A stretch of DNA of 64,000 nt, taken from Calothrix sp. PCC 7507. GTDB taxonomy: Bacteria > Cyanobacteriota > Cyanobacteriia > Cyanobacteriales > Nostocaceae. The stretch spans positions 4,586,001-4,650,000 of the forward strand of contig NC_019682.1 in NCBI RefSeq assembly GCF_000316575.1, written 5' to 3'. Each line of letters starts with the position of its first letter. The first letter of the stretch is position 1. The notes under the pieces are model-generated. The model worked only from the letters and a program-made list of their open reading frames with translations, searched no databases and was not told the origin of the DNA. A program made the position numbers and the translations under genes. Of this stretch, positions 8,524-18,112 are shown piece by piece.

Positions 8524-9981
8524 CTATAGTTGCGGCTCACGCACATGCCAATTAGTGGATTGCTCATAAGCATGAGCCACTTGAAATAATTGATCTTCTC
8601 GCAGCACTTGACCAATTAGCTGCAATCCAATCGGTAATCCCTTGTCATCAAAGCCACAAGGAACACTTATACCCGGTAAACCTGCAAGATTGACAGGAAT
8701 AGTCATCAAGTCATTTAAGTACATACTCAAGGGATCAGTTATTTTTTCCCCGGCTTTGAATGCTGTAGTGGGAGCGGTGGGACAAACTAAGACATCAACT
8801 AGCTTAAAAGCTTTTTCAAAGTCTTGCTTAATTAGGGTGCGGACTTTTTGTGCTTTGAGGTAGTAAGCATCGTAATAACCAGCAGAAAGGGCGTAAGTAC
8901 CAATCATGATCCGCCGCTTGACTTCTGTACCAAAACCAGTGGCACGGGTACGAGTGTACATTGATAGCAGATTATCAGCGTCAGAAGCGCGTAAACCGTA
9001 CTTAACACCATCGTAACGAGCGAGGTTAGCTGATGCTTCCGATGGGGCAATAATGTAGTAGCTAGGCACGCCATAGCGGAAAGTGGGACAAGAAACTATA
9101 TGAATTTCTGCGCCCAAAGCTTGAAGTTGATCAATCGCTTTGGTAACGGCTTGTTCTACCACGGAATCCAAGCCTTCACCAAAGGTTTCTTTGATGATAC
9201 CGATTCTCAGCTTTCTTCTGGCTTTGAGGTCTGGTTTTAAACTGGCGGCGTAATTGGGAATTTCTACTTTGAGGCTAGTGGAGTCTTGAGGATCATAACC
9301 TGCGATCGCATTTAATAATATTGCAGCATCTTCTACTGTGCGTCCAAATGGGCCAATCTGATCCAAAGATGAAGCATAAGCCACCAAACCATAGCGGGAA
9401 ACCAGTCCATAAGTTGGTTTTAACCCCACCACCCCACAGAAAGAAGCAGGTTGACGAATCGAACCACCAGTATCAGAACCAATAGCAACCACACATTCAG
9501 CCGCCGCCACCGCCGCCGCAGAACCCCCAGAAGAACCCCCCGGAACCCTAGAGATATCCCAGGGATTAGCGGTGACTTGGTAAGCAGAGTTTTCTGTGGA
9601 ACTACCCATAGCAAACTCATCTAAATTGGTTTTGCCTACCATGATGGCTCCAGCATCTGCCAGTTTTTGTGTCACCGTTGATTCATAAGGTGGTACAAAA
9701 TTTTCTAGAATCCGAGAGCCGCAAGTAGTCGGAATCCCCTTGGTACACATGTTGTCTTTAATACCAATAGGAATCCCCGCCAGCAGCCCAATTTCTTCCC
9801 CAGCAGCGATTTTACCATCCACAGCACGAGCCTGTGCTAACGCCCCTTGTGCCGTCACATGTAAAAAACTATGCAATTTTGGCTCTAGCGCTTGAATGCG
9901 ATCTAAAGCTTCTTGGGTGATTTCAACGGCAGAACGTTCTTTTTTAATCAGCTGTTCGTGCAGCTCGCGGATGGATGCCAT
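8524..9981 (-). CDS. gatA: Asp/Glu-tRNA amidotransferase subunit A (GatA)
   Basis: GatA is the glutaminase subunit of GatCAB, which converts Glu-tRNA(Gln) and Asp-tRNA(Asn) to the correctly charged tRNAs. The 485-residue protein has the amidase-signature triad: Lys75 in GIPIGIKDN, Ser150 in VPGGSSGGS and Ser174 in [12 protein letters not shown], with the spacing of characterised GatA proteins. The length is normal and no domain is missing. The ATG at 9981 has GGGAGC upstream. gatB and gatC are not in the window, as is usual for cyanobacteria, where the gat genes are scattered. Confidence 0.97.
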   Translation of the reverse strand: MASIRELHEQLIKKERSAVEITQEALDRIQALEPKLHSFLHVTAQGALAQARAVDGKIAAGEEIGLLAGIPIGIKDNMCTKGIPTTCGSRILENFVPPYESTVTQKLADAGAIMVGKTNLDEFAMGSSTENSAYQVTANPWDISRVPGGSSGGSAAAVAAAECVVAIGSDTGGSIRQPASFCGVVGLKPTYGLVSRYGLVAYASSLDQIGPFGRTVEDAAILLNAIAGYDPQDSTSLKVEIPNYAASLKPDLKARRKLRIGIIKETFGEGLDSVVEQAVTKAIDQLQALGAEIHIVSCPTFRYGVPSYYIIAPSEASANLARYDGVKYGLRASDADNLLSMYTRTRATGFGTEVKRRIMIGTYALSAGYYDAYYLKAQKVRTLIKQDFEKAFKLVDVLVCPTAPTTAFKAGEKITDPLSMYLNDLMTIPVNLAGLPGISVPCGFDDKGLPIGLQLIGQVLREDQLFQVAHAYEQSTNWHVREPQL

Positions 9982-10043
9982 GATTGCTCCCTTTGTGACT
10001 CAAGTCATTGATTTTAGTACATATTCAGGTTTATTGGGCATTA

Positions 10044-10113
10044 GGGATTGGGGATTGGGGATTGGGGACTGGGGGACTGGGGACTGGGGACTGGGGATTG
10101 GGGATTGGGGAGA
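10044..10113 (+). repeat. GGGGATT/GGGGACT heptamer tandem repeat
   Basis: About ten tandem copies of a seven-base unit GGGGATT or GGGGACT, followed at about 10123-10150 by TTGACCC heptamers. Heptanucleotide tandem repeats of this type (STRR) are known from heterocystous cyanobacteria. It lies between divergent gatA and dnaE-C, so the promoters of both genes must sit beside it. Confidence 0.85.
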
Positions 10114-10198
10114 AATAATTCTTGACCCTTGACCCTTGACTTCTGACCCCCATTACCTTAATTAATTTTATAATTTGCTTTTAGGGAGATTGGGGAAG

Positions 10199-11551
10199 AT
10201 GGTGAAAGTAATTACGCGCAAATATATAGGTAAAGAAAATGTCTATGACATTGGGGTTGAGCTAGATCATAACTTTGCTATTAGAAATGGTTTAGTTGCG
10301 TCTAATTGTTTCAATAAATCCCATTCAACTGCTTATGGTTATGTGACCTATCAAACTGCATATTTAAAAGCTAATTATCCGCTAGAGTATATGGCGGCGC
10401 TGTTGACAGCTAACAGTGGCGACACAGATAAGGTGCAGAAATATATTAACAACTGCACCAATATGGGTATTCAGATTGATCCGCCGGATATTAACCGCTC
10501 TGGTTTGGATTTTACACCAGCGGCGGGAAAAATTTTATTTGGATTTTCTGCAGTGCGGAATGTGGGACAAAATGCGATCGCCTGTATTTTAGAAGCGAGA
10601 AACGAGGGAGAGGGGTTTAAATCTCTAGGGGATTTTTGCGATCGCATCGATTTGCGTGCCGTTAACCGCAGGACTTTAGAGTCGTTGATTTCTTGTGGAG
10701 CCTTTGACAAAATCGAATCTAATCGCCAGCAGTTAATGAATGACCTACCACTAGTATATGATTGGGCACAGTCTCGCGCCAAAGATAAAGCTAGCGGTCA
10801 AGGAAGTATTTTTGATCTATTAGGCGGTGGCTTCTCTACTCCTAATGGCAAAACCACAAGTAATGCTTTTGAAATTGCTCCCAAATCCCAACCTGTTGCT
10901 GATTTTCCACCCCAGGAAAAATTACGTCTAGAAAAAGAACTTTTGGGTTTTTATGTATCAGATCATCCACTAAAATCTTTAAGACAAATAGCACCACTAC
11001 TGACGCCAATTAACCTTTCGCAACTTAGCGAACAAAGAGAAGACACAAAGCTTTGTGCAGTTATTATGCTCAATGGCGTGAAAAAAGTCTTGACTAAAAA
11101 AGGCGACTCAATGGCAATTTTACAAATAGAAGATTTAACTACACAATTAGAGGCTGTAGTCTTTCCAAAAACTTATGAACGTATTAGTTCACTACTTCAA
11201 GTTGATGCTAGGTTGATTATTTGGGGTAAAGTAGACCGGCGTGATGAAAAAAATCAATTTATTGTTGAAGATGCAGAACCAGTAGAAACAGTACAAATGG
11301 TGATGGTAGAACTGAATCCCCAGCAAGCAGGCGATATTCAAGAACTACAGCGCTTAAAAACAATTTTACAAGAGCAGTCAGGGGATAAAGAAAAGGCAAA
11401 AATGCCAGTGATCGGAATTGTACAAACTGAAAATTCTCGCAAACTGGTTCGGTTGGGTTGGCAATTTTGTGTACAAGATTCTAGGATAACCGTTCAAGCC
11501 CTGCAAAATGCTAGATTTATCGCTCATGTAAAACCATTGACTGGTAGTTGA
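10199..11551 (+). CDS. dnaE: DNA polymerase III alpha, C-terminal half, preceded by split C-intein
   Basis: With the ATG at 10199 the product has 450 residues. Residues 1-36 are the C-terminal piece of a split DnaE intein: MVKVITRKYIGKENVYDIGV, then DHNFAIRNGLVASN, closing on Ser-Asn as in other DnaE split inteins. The next residue, Cys37, begins the C-extein CFNKSHSTAYGYVTYQTAYL, the conserved polymerase segment where cyanobacterial DnaE is split. The C-extein continues through the helix-hairpin-helix region and an OB fold (about 300-380). Trans-splicing with an N-half encoded elsewhere would give a full catalytic subunit. A frame extension to a TTG at 10175 exists, but the known C-intein boundary favours 10199. 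Confidence 0.96.
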   Translation: MVKVITRKYIGKENVYDIGVELDHNFAIRNGLVASNCFNKSHSTAYGYVTYQTAYLKANYPLEYMAALLTANSGDTDKVQKYINNCTNMGIQIDPPDINRSGLDFTPAAGKILFGFSAVRNVGQNAIACILEARNEGEGFKSLGDFCDRIDLRAVNRRTLESLISCGAFDKIESNRQQLMNDLPLVYDWAQSRAKDKASGQGSIFDLLGGGFSTPNGKTTSNAFEIAPKSQPVADFPPQEKLRLEKELLGFYVSDHPLKSLRQIAPLLTPINLSQLSEQREDTKLCAVIMLNGVKKVLTKKGDSMAILQIEDLTTQLEAVVFPKTYERISSLLQVDARLIIWGKVDRRDEKNQFIVEDAEPVETVQMVMVELNPQQAGDIQELQRLKTILQEQSGDKEKAKMPVIGIVQTENSRKLVRLGWQFCVQDSRITVQALQNARFIAHVKPLTGS

Positions 11552-11571
11552 AGTCAAAAGAAGTCTGAAGT

Positions 11572-11625
11572 ATAGGACTATTATGTGATTTTTGAATTAA
11601 ACGTGGGGTGGGCATTGCCCAGCGT
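11572..11625 (+). repeat. Composite dispersed repeat (C block + A palindrome)
   Basis: A degenerate C block (TATAGGACTATTATGTGATT, about 11572-11597) is joined directly to an A-type palindrome (about 11601-11625, GGGTGGGCATTGCCC). It lies just downstream of dnaE-C. Confidence 0.55.
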
Positions 11626-11803
11626 TTACTGCTGAAGTTACTTAATATGACTTTTACCGTTCCGTCATCAGTATATAACCCTAGCTAATTAAAGATTCAA
11701 TCGATTTTTTAGTTACTTACGCTGATGATTATCCCCTTTTATAAATGGTATCTTTTGATGCCAAGACATTTAAGCGATAGCCAGGGGAAGGAGCAAGCAA
11801 TTG

Positions 11804-12343
11804 ATGATCGCAAATGACCTAAATAGATTTGTTTCATATTGCAAAACAATTCAACCTCAAACTCGAGAAGATATTAAAAAGTTTTTTGAGGGAGTGATTG
11901 TTTTTCCTTATGATAAAGAACTGCTATTACAAGCTTATTTATTTCTGAATCTGAAAACTCTATTTCCTTCATGTTCAGAATTATTGTTGTTTGAAAAATC
12001 GCCAATTGCAGATTACACAGACTTAGGAAAATGTGATTTTGTCTACCTGACTTCTCAAGGCAATATCTTCATCATAGAGACTAAATTTATTGATACAGAA
12101 GCAACGGGAGCCACAGAAAGAAAACGCAGAAATAAACACAGAAACAAGGTTTTTGAGCAGGTTATTACTTTAAAAAGTCGATTTAGTGAATATTGGAGTA
12201 TCAGGAATGAACAATTAGAGTGTGGGGTATTTACAACAGATCCAGACGTTGATTGGCGAGGGAATGGTGTAAATGTTGTGACTAAATCAATATCTATAGA
12301 GCATCTTGAAGCATGGCGAAAAAGCTATCAAAAAAGTAACTAA
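11804..12343 (+). CDS. Stand-alone PD-(D/E)XK nuclease-like protein
   Basis: 179 residues from the ATG at 11804, which has GGGGAAGGAG about ten bases upstream (a TTG directly before it is also in frame). The centre reads CDFVYLTSQGNIFIIETKFI: Asp78, 13 residues, then Glu92-Thr-Lys94 on a hydrophobic strand, the core pattern of the PD-(D/E)XK nuclease fold. A conserved-looking Gln119 follows in a helix (KVFEQVITLKSRF), as in many members. The basic stretch ERKRRNKHRNK between them could contact DNA. No methylase, helicase or other partner lies beside it, so it could be an orphan nuclease, a restriction-type remnant or a non-catalytic relative. I assign the fold only. Confidence 0.6.
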   Translation: MIANDLNRFVSYCKTIQPQTREDIKKFFEGVIVFPYDKELLLQAYLFLNLKTLFPSCSELLLFEKSPIADYTDLGKCDFVYLTSQGNIFIIETKFIDTEATGATERKRRNKHRNKVFEQVITLKSRFSEYWSIRNEQLECGVFTTDPDVDWRGNGVNVVTKSISIEHLEAWRKSYQKSN

Positions 12344-12980
12344 ACTTTTTAAGTAAATATACAATAATTAACTGCGCTCATGATAGCCTTTGATGACTCA
12401 TGGGTAAAATATAGTTCCGACTAATTTTAATTATTAAATTTACAAAAATTCATCATAAATATACCTAACTTCAAGGAGTCAGGAGCTAAAAGCTAGAATT
12501 ATTCTCATGAATTCCCCAGTTAAAGGCGAGGGAAAAAAACAATGTGTGTAATTAATACTGTCTAAGTACTTACCTAATAGAGAAATGCTATGGGAATCCG
12601 GTTGAATTGTTGAAAAAATCTCAGTAGTTGTAGGGTGGGCAATGCCCACAACATGCGGGTTTTGGTGGGCATTGCCTACCCTACCTAATATTTCTAAGTG
12701 TATTTCAAAAATCAAATAGTAGTCCTATGTGAGCCGATACAGTTCGCTTATTGGTTAAAAATAGCCTCTAACAAAAGTTATAGGAATATTTGCCTAATAG
12801 CTCAACGAAAGTTAGAAAATTCAAGACATTTTGTAGATGTATCTCCTTAGGGAAATTTTTAGTATATAGATAGGGGGTTGCATAAAAGAAGGATAATTCT
12901 CGTAGGGGCGGAGTTTCCCCGCTCGCTTGTAGGTTTCCCCTCCATTGCAATCACTACTATATACAAAAGATCCCAAAGCC
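12344..12980. other. Repeat-rich intergenic region
   Basis: 637 bases without a supported gene. They contain a double A-type palindrome with an inverted C block (12630-12729) and a GTAGGGGCGGAG...CCCCGC type repeat (about 12903-12940) just before the DUF3365 gene. The short open frames here translate repeat sequence. Confidence 0.55.
12630..12729 (-). repeat. Composite repeat in inverted orientation (double A palindrome + C block)
   Basis: Two A-type arms (GTAGGGTGGGCAATGCCCAC at 12630-12649 and GGTGGGCATTGCCTACC near 12664-12680) flank a short loop. A C block on the minus strand follows at about 12704-12729 (TAGGACTACTATTTGATTTT read on that strand). The order is the mirror image of the other composites, as expected for an inverted copy. 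Confidence 0.6.
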
Positions 12981-14042
12981 ATGTTAGGTAATCTCAAACT
13001 GGCAACCAAATTTACCTTGTTTCTATCTCTGGTTTTTATAGGCACTATTTTAATCAGTGGACTAGCTTTATCCAAAGCACTTGAACAAAGAGCCGAAGAT
13101 GAAGTCAATTATCGTGGACAAGTTCTGATGCAAATGATGAACTCAGTCACAAACTATACTAACACTCATGTCAGTCCCCTCTTATCGTCCATCGAGGAAA
13201 AACAGCCACAATTTATCCCAGAAACAGTACCTAGCTTTTCGGCAAGGGAAGTTTTTGAGAATCTTCGTCAGCATAAAGAATATGAGAACTTTCTATATAA
13301 AGATGCCACAATTAACCCGACAAATTTGCGGGATAAAGCCGATGAATTTGAAACTAATTTGGTAGAAAGTTTTCGCCAAGATTCCAGTTTGGACAACCTA
13401 TCGGGTTTTCGGACTTTATTTGGAGAAAAATTGTTTTATAGCACTCGACCTTTGGTGATTAAACAACAGAGTTGTTTGCGCTGTCACTCTACGCCAGAGG
13501 CAGCACCTAAAAGTCAAGTAGCAATGTATGGAGCCGAAAATGGTTTTAACTGGAAGCTGAATGAAATTATTGGTACTCAAATTATCTATGTTCCAGCTAG
13601 TAAGGTTTTTGAAAATGCCCACAAGACTTTTTCTTTAGTTATTGGAATTTTCATTTTAATTTTTACATTAGTGATTCTGCTAATTAATTATTTGCTGAAA
13701 AAGAACGTTATCCAGCCTATTAGACCAATGGCTCTATTGGCTGAAAAAATTAGTATGGATACAATGGATTCTCAGTCAGGAGATAAAGAATTAGAACTGC
13801 AAAAATTAGCCGTGATTGCCAAGCGGACTGATGAGTTAGGCAAGCTGGGTAAGGTTTTCTATCGCATGGTACATGAGATTCAAACCCGTGAGCAAGCCTG
13901 GAAAAAACAAATGCAACAACTCCGAGTTCAGATTGACCAAGCTAAGAAAAATGAGGAAGTGGAAGAAATTGCTGGTTCTGATTACTTCCAAAAATTGCGT
14001 GCAGAAGCTAAAGACATTAGAAATAAATGGTCAGATGAATAG
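12981..14042 (+). CDS. Membrane heme-binding DUF3365 (Tll0287-like) sensor with HAMP domain
   Basis: From the ATG at 12981 the protein has 353 residues. A first membrane span is at about 10-30. An extracytoplasmic domain follows with a single c-type heme motif CLRCH (Cys165, Cys168, His169), preceded by the TRPLVIKQQ region typical of the Tll0287-like DUF3365 family. A second span is at about 217-238, followed by a HAMP-like linker (VIQPIRPMALLAEKIS) and a charged coiled coil ending near residue 350. There is no kinase, cyclase or methyl-accepting domain after the HAMP, so any signal must pass to a partner. The next gene is a MinD/ParA-like ATPase 200 bases downstream. Heme-based redox or gas sensing is inferred from the family. 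Confidence 0.85.
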   Translation: MLGNLKLATKFTLFLSLVFIGTILISGLALSKALEQRAEDEVNYRGQVLMQMMNSVTNYTNTHVSPLLSSIEEKQPQFIPETVPSFSAREVFENLRQHKEYENFLYKDATINPTNLRDKADEFETNLVESFRQDSSLDNLSGFRTLFGEKLFYSTRPLVIKQQSCLRCHSTPEAAPKSQVAMYGAENGFNWKLNEIIGTQIIYVPASKVFENAHKTFSLVIGIFILIFTLVILLINYLLKKNVIQPIRPMALLAEKISMDTMDSQSGDKELELQKLAVIAKRTDELGKLGKVFYRMVHEIQTREQAWKKQMQQLRVQIDQAKKNEEVEEIAGSDYFQKLRAEAKDIRNKWSDE

Positions 14043-14103
14043 GTCATTTGTTATTTGTCATTTGTTATTTGTTATTGGTCATTGGTCATTTGTCATTGGT
14101 GAC
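14042..14103 (+). repeat. TTTGTCA/TTGGTCA heptamer tandem repeat
   Basis: Tandem seven-base units such as TTTGTTA, TTTGTCA and TTGGTCA begin at the stop codon of the DUF3365 gene. It is of the same STRR class as other heptamer runs in the window. Confidence 0.75.
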
Positions 14104-14132
14104 TGATTTACGCTTGAATTTGGCAATATTCC

Positions 14133-14187
14133 GTAGGGTGGGCACTGCCCACCATTTGCGGGGTCTGGTGGGCAGTGCCCACCCTAC
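14133..14187. repeat. Double A-type palindromic repeat
   Basis: GTAGGGTGGGCACTGCCCACC and GGTGGGCAGTGCCCACCCTAC face each other across a 13-base loop. The centre carries compensatory changes (CACTG against CAGTG) relative to other copies, so the long hairpin is preserved. It lies in the 5' region of the MinD-like gene. Confidence 0.75.
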
Positions 14188-14243
14188 AGGTATTACAGGT
14201 ACTTATTTGCTGATAATTAACAATAATTTTATAGGTAAATATT

Positions 14244-15020
14244 ATGTCTAAAGTTGTCTCTGTTCACTCATTCCGTGGTGGTACTGGTAAGTCAAACGTG
14301 ACTGCAAATTTAGCAACAATTCTTGCTCGTTCTGGTAAGCGGGTGGGTATTGTCGATACTGATATTCAATCACCAGGAATCCACGTTCTTTTCGGTCTGG
14401 ATGAGAAAAAAATTGGCTACACTCTTAATGATTATCTTTGGGGTCGTTGTGCAATTGAACAGGCTGCTTATGATGTCAGTCAAACAGTTAAAATTAAACC
14501 GAAACCCTTTGGGTTGAGTGGTGCTATTTATTTGATTCCTTCTAGTATTAAAACGGGCGAGATATCTCGGATTCTGCGTGAGGGATATGATGCTCGGTTA
14601 CTCAATGATGGCTTTTGTAATCTTACTCGCCGTTTGAAATTGGATTATCTATTTATTGACACTCACCCTGGCATTAACGAAGAAACTCTGCTTTCTATTA
14701 TCATTTCTAATATCCTCATTGTAATTCTGCGTCCAGACCATCAAGATTATCAGGGCACCGCTGTCGCTGTGGATGTAGCACGTAAGTTAGATGTTCCTAA
14801 CATCATGTTGGTAGTTAATAAAGCACTGCCAAAGTTAAATTTTCAAGCCTTGCGCCAACAGGTAAAGTCTGCCTATGGTGCAACTGTGGCGGGTGTATTA
14901 CCTGTATGCGAAGAGATGTTTCAGTTAGGTAGCAGTGATATTTTCAGCTTACGCTACCCGGATCATGCTTGGACACAAGAAGTACATGCGATCGCTAAAC
15001 AGCTCGTTCAGATAAAATAA
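14244..15020 (+). CDS. MinD/ParA-family ATPase
   Basis: 258 residues. The deviant Walker A FRGGTGKSN (residues 10-18) starts near the N terminus, Walker A' is VGIVDTDIQSPG, and Walker B-like LDYLFIDTHPGINEETL is near 135-150. This is the pattern of MinD/ParA/BY-kinase-like P-loop ATPases that dimerise with ATP on membranes or DNA. No ParB, MinE or MinC gene is adjacent, and no C-terminal amphipathic MinD-type helix is obvious. Its only same-strand neighbour is the heme-binding HAMP protein upstream. A partner role with that sensor is an inference from position. Full length, clean ATG. Confidence 0.88.
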   Translation: MSKVVSVHSFRGGTGKSNVTANLATILARSGKRVGIVDTDIQSPGIHVLFGLDEKKIGYTLNDYLWGRCAIEQAAYDVSQTVKIKPKPFGLSGAIYLIPSSIKTGEISRILREGYDARLLNDGFCNLTRRLKLDYLFIDTHPGINEETLLSIIISNILIVILRPDHQDYQGTAVAVDVARKLDVPNIMLVVNKALPKLNFQALRQQVKSAYGATVAGVLPVCEEMFQLGSSDIFSLRYPDHAWTQEVHAIAKQLVQIK

Positions 15021-15049
15021 GTTATTCGTTCACTGATGACTGTTAACTG

Positions 15050-17974
15050 TCAAAGCATTTGTCGCGCCATGAGTTGAGCAAATAGCCCTGGTTGATTTGC
15101 GAGTTGCTGAAAACTGCCTTGTTGGACAACTCTACCGTCTTGAAAGACATAAATGCGGTGAGCATTGCGGATGGTGCTGAGACGATGGGCGATCGCTATT
15201 CTGGTTACTTGTAATCGCTCTAAACTTTCACTAACAATTGCCTGAGTTCTATTATCTAACGCACTTGTAGCCTCGTCAAACAGCAAAATCCGGGGTTTCA
15301 AGACTAATGCACGGGCAATCAATAGCCGTTGTCTTTGCCCTCCCGAAAGGTTTGTACCCCCCTCACTAACAACAGTATGCATACCCATTGGCATGGCTTC
15401 AATATCATCAGCTAAACCGGAACCACGCGCTGCTTCCCAAGCTTCATCCATTGTGATTAAAGCTCCACTGGCAATGTTATCAAAGACTGAACCGGACATC
15501 ATCCGGCTATTTTGCATCACCACACCCAACTGTCGGCGCACCGCATTGACTTCTAACCCAGCTAAGTCTTGTCCATCGTAGTAAATAGTGCCAGATTCGG
15601 GAACATCAAATCCCAGCAATAACCGGAACAAAGTTGATTTACCGCTGCCAGAAGGGCCGACAAAGGCGATATATTCCCCAGCTTCTGCCTGGATGCTGAC
15701 ATCATCCAAAGTCAGGGGGCCATCATCACGGTAGCGGAAAATTGCATGGTCTACCACCAGTTTACCTGTGAGTCTGCCGGGATCGGTTTTGCTAGTGGTT
15801 ACTTCTGGGATGGCTTGGAGAATCGGCTGGGCGCGTTTCCACGCAGGTAAAACTTGCAACACATCTACTATTGTAGTGCTGAGGTTGGTAGCACCACCAA
15901 TAAAGCTACCAAAAGCGGCATTAAAAGCCAGAAAAATACCTGTAGATAAGCCTGCTTGTTGCTGTGAGGTTTGCTGAATCATACTAGCAGCCACCCAAAA
16001 AAGTAAGGCATTGGTTAAAGGTGGTAGCATTTTATTGATGATGGCAACACCATCTTCAATGCCTTGGGTACTGAGCATGAGTTTTAATTGCTGACTATAT
16101 TGTTTACCCCAATGGGCAAAAGCTCTAGCTTCAGCGCCAGCAACTCGGAGTTTTGTCACGCCATTAATTAACTGCACCATTAAACCAAAGATTTGTCCTT
16201 CTTGCTCTAGCAATGGCCGCACCTTCCGCACGGTGAGTGTACCAGAAATCACAGTGACAGCAATATTCACGAAGGCGATCGCACAAGCTAACAAAGCTAA
16301 AATACCACTGTAATAAAACAGTAGCCCCAAGTTAAGCAATGCAAAAAAGCTGGAGAAAATGCTTTTAAGTACCGTGCTGCTGAGTTTATGGTGAATTTGC
16401 GAAATGGAACTCACCCGCGACTTCAAATCACCAATAGAATATTGTCGAAAAAACGACGCCTTTAAATTCAATAGCCGATCCCATACTGCCGCTTGGGTAG
16501 AAGATTCGGCAAAGGTTTCGAGTCTGATGATGGCAAATGCTTCAGCTAGTTCAAATAGAACTTGTCCAAAAGCTGCTGCTACCAGCCCCAAGGCGATTTG
16601 AATTAATAATCCTCGGTTAGCATCGGGGATGGCGCTGTCGATCAAAATGGCTGTAGCTTGTGGCGTTAACATCCCTAGTAAGGTGGTGCAAACTCCAGCC
16701 CCCAAAATCAAAACTAGCTCTTTTTCGTGTCCCCGAATCGCAAACTGAACTAAATCTAATAGCTTTAAGTCTTTATCGGGTAAAGGACGATAAAATGCGT
16801 ATGCCGTCGGCGCTAACTTGGCAGCACTGCGAGTATTCACAGGAGTGTGAGACTGTTCCCAAGGGTCATAAATCTCGTAATGGTTGCCTACACGTAACAA
16901 TGCCACAGGATGGTCATCTTCTAGAGTGTAAGTCAGCATAGGAGTAGAGTCTTTCTTCCACCATTGATCAGTTAAAGCGACGCGACGCATCCTAATGTGA
17001 GAAGATCGAGCGATCGCTTCTAAAGGATCTTGTAGTCGTTTAAGATTTTCTGACTTAGCTGGTGGGCGAATCGTCATCCCCATCGCTTTACCCACCGCAC
17101 CAGCCGCTACAAGCAAGGCTTGATCTGGATCATCAATGGGTATTGTTCCTGCAGATGAAGTTGCTTTCCGTGCTTGCAAAACAGAAGACAGTTCCCCCAA
17201 AGTCTCCTCTATGACTTGATAATTTAAACGTTCCCTTTCCTGAAATCTACGTAATTCTGATGACATCTCCGACTGCTCTAGCAAATTGATCCCGTGAAGA
17301 AAATGGCTAGTCAATCGAGACAAACCATCTAATAAACCATGATTATTTTCAATCTCTGAGGTAGTAGAAGTTGCCAGTTCAACTGCGTCATCTGCTTGTA
17401 GCCACATATCCTCACTCATGGGCACCATTCCCGATGCAAAGCTTAATGGCACTTCCGGTAAACCCATCCAACTAGCACATCCTTGCTGAATTTGTACCCA
17501 AGATATTGTGTGTGGCTGGGGCTGGAAAATATCGCCTTGACGTAAGGAAAAGTAATTAATTGTTTCTGGTTTAACTGGCATTGCGGGAGCGGTGATTTCT
17601 GATACTGCCAAGCCTAAATGGTTAATCCATCGCTCTAACATCACCACCGTCTCATCATCAGCATGAGCAATCAAGCTGCTAAAATCTTTGGCTGGGACTT
17701 TAACAACTATTGTTTCCTCCATTGACACCGCTAAAATTTGGCGCTGTTCCCGGTTATTAAATATGGAGAACATCGCCTCTTTGTCGCCGACTGTAAATAA
17801 ATAACGACGGGAACCCTCTGGGATGCCATTTTTCACCGTGACTGCAAACAGTGCCATCGAACCAGATTTCACCAGCCAAACTGTCTGCGGGTCATTCAAG
17901 AGTATCGGTTCATTACCTTTAACAGTATATTGTTGTGCTTGGGGAATGACGAGTCTGATTTGCTCTAGCATCAC
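15050..17974 (-). CDS. NHLM-type bacteriocin export ABC transporter, permease/ATPase with N-terminal cNMP-like domain
   Basis: 974 residues. The N-terminal third (about 1-130) resembles a cyclic-nucleotide-binding beta-roll (LLNDPQTVWLVKSGSMALFA), without a peptidase domain. A long linker region follows, then an ABC transmembrane domain (about 430-720) and an ATPase domain: Walker A GPSGSGKST, signature NLSGGQRQRL, Walker B ILLFDEATSALD. This order is that of the second ABC protein of NHLM bacteriocin systems. It would act with the C39-peptidase transporter encoded upstream to move processed peptides across the inner membrane. Start: GTG at 17974 or the adjacent ATG at 17971. It is separated by about 220 repeat-rich bases from the peptidase-ABC gene, probably in one transcription unit. 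Confidence 0.9.
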   Translation of the reverse strand: MMLEQIRLVIPQAQQYTVKGNEPILLNDPQTVWLVKSGSMALFAVTVKNGIPEGSRRYLFTVGDKEAMFSIFNNREQRQILAVSMEETIVVKVPAKDFSSLIAHADDETVVMLERWINHLGLAVSEITAPAMPVKPETINYFSLRQGDIFQPQPHTISWVQIQQGCASWMGLPEVPLSFASGMVPMSEDMWLQADDAVELATSTTSEIENNHGLLDGLSRLTSHFLHGINLLEQSEMSSELRRFQERERLNYQVIEETLGELSSVLQARKATSSAGTIPIDDPDQALLVAAGAVGKAMGMTIRPPAKSENLKRLQDPLEAIARSSHIRMRRVALTDQWWKKDSTPMLTYTLEDDHPVALLRVGNHYEIYDPWEQSHTPVNTRSAAKLAPTAYAFYRPLPDKDLKLLDLVQFAIRGHEKELVLILGAGVCTTLLGMLTPQATAILIDSAIPDANRGLLIQIALGLVAAAFGQVLFELAEAFAIIRLETFAESSTQAAVWDRLLNLKASFFRQYSIGDLKSRVSSISQIHHKLSSTVLKSIFSSFFALLNLGLLFYYSGILALLACAIAFVNIAVTVISGTLTVRKVRPLLEQEGQIFGLMVQLINGVTKLRVAGAEARAFAHWGKQYSQQLKLMLSTQGIEDGVAIINKMLPPLTNALLFWVAASMIQQTSQQQAGLSTGIFLAFNAAFGSFIGGATNLSTTIVDVLQVLPAWKRAQPILQAIPEVTTSKTDPGRLTGKLVVDHAIFRYRDDGPLTLDDVSIQAEAGEYIAFVGPSGSGKSTLFRLLLGFDVPESGTIYYDGQDLAGLEVNAVRRQLGVVMQNSRMMSGSVFDNIASGALITMDEAWEAARGSGLADDIEAMPMGMHTVVSEGGTNLSGGQRQRLLIARALVLKPRILLFDEATSALDNRTQAIVSESLERLQVTRIAIAHRLSTIRNAHRIYVFQDGRVVQQGSFQQLANQPGLFAQLMARQML

Positions 17975-18038
17975 TCACTTTGCTCCGCTATAAAAATTTA
18001 AATAAAAGTGCTTCTTGATTTTGGAATTTTGAAATATA

Positions 18039-18065
18039 CGTAGGGTGGGCATTGCCCACCCTACG
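18039..18065. repeat. A-type palindromic repeat (perfect)
   Basis: CGTAGGGTGGGC-ATT-GCCCACCCTACG: a perfect 12-bp inverted repeat with a three-base centre, between the two ABC transporter genes. On the minus-strand transcript it would form a strong hairpin upstream of the 974-aa gene. Confidence 0.8.
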
Positions 18066-18112
18066 AGGATTAATAATTGGGAAATTAAGTTTTTTGCTAA
18101 TTTCCGGTTTCT

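Noticed and set aside
12479-12715. Minus-strand open frame of 78 codons
   Set aside because: Much of it is translated A-type palindrome and C-block sequence.
14048-14251. Plus-strand open frame of 67 codons rich in VICYLLLVIGH-like sequence
   Set aside because: It translates TTTGTCA heptamers and an A palindrome, with no ribosome-binding site.
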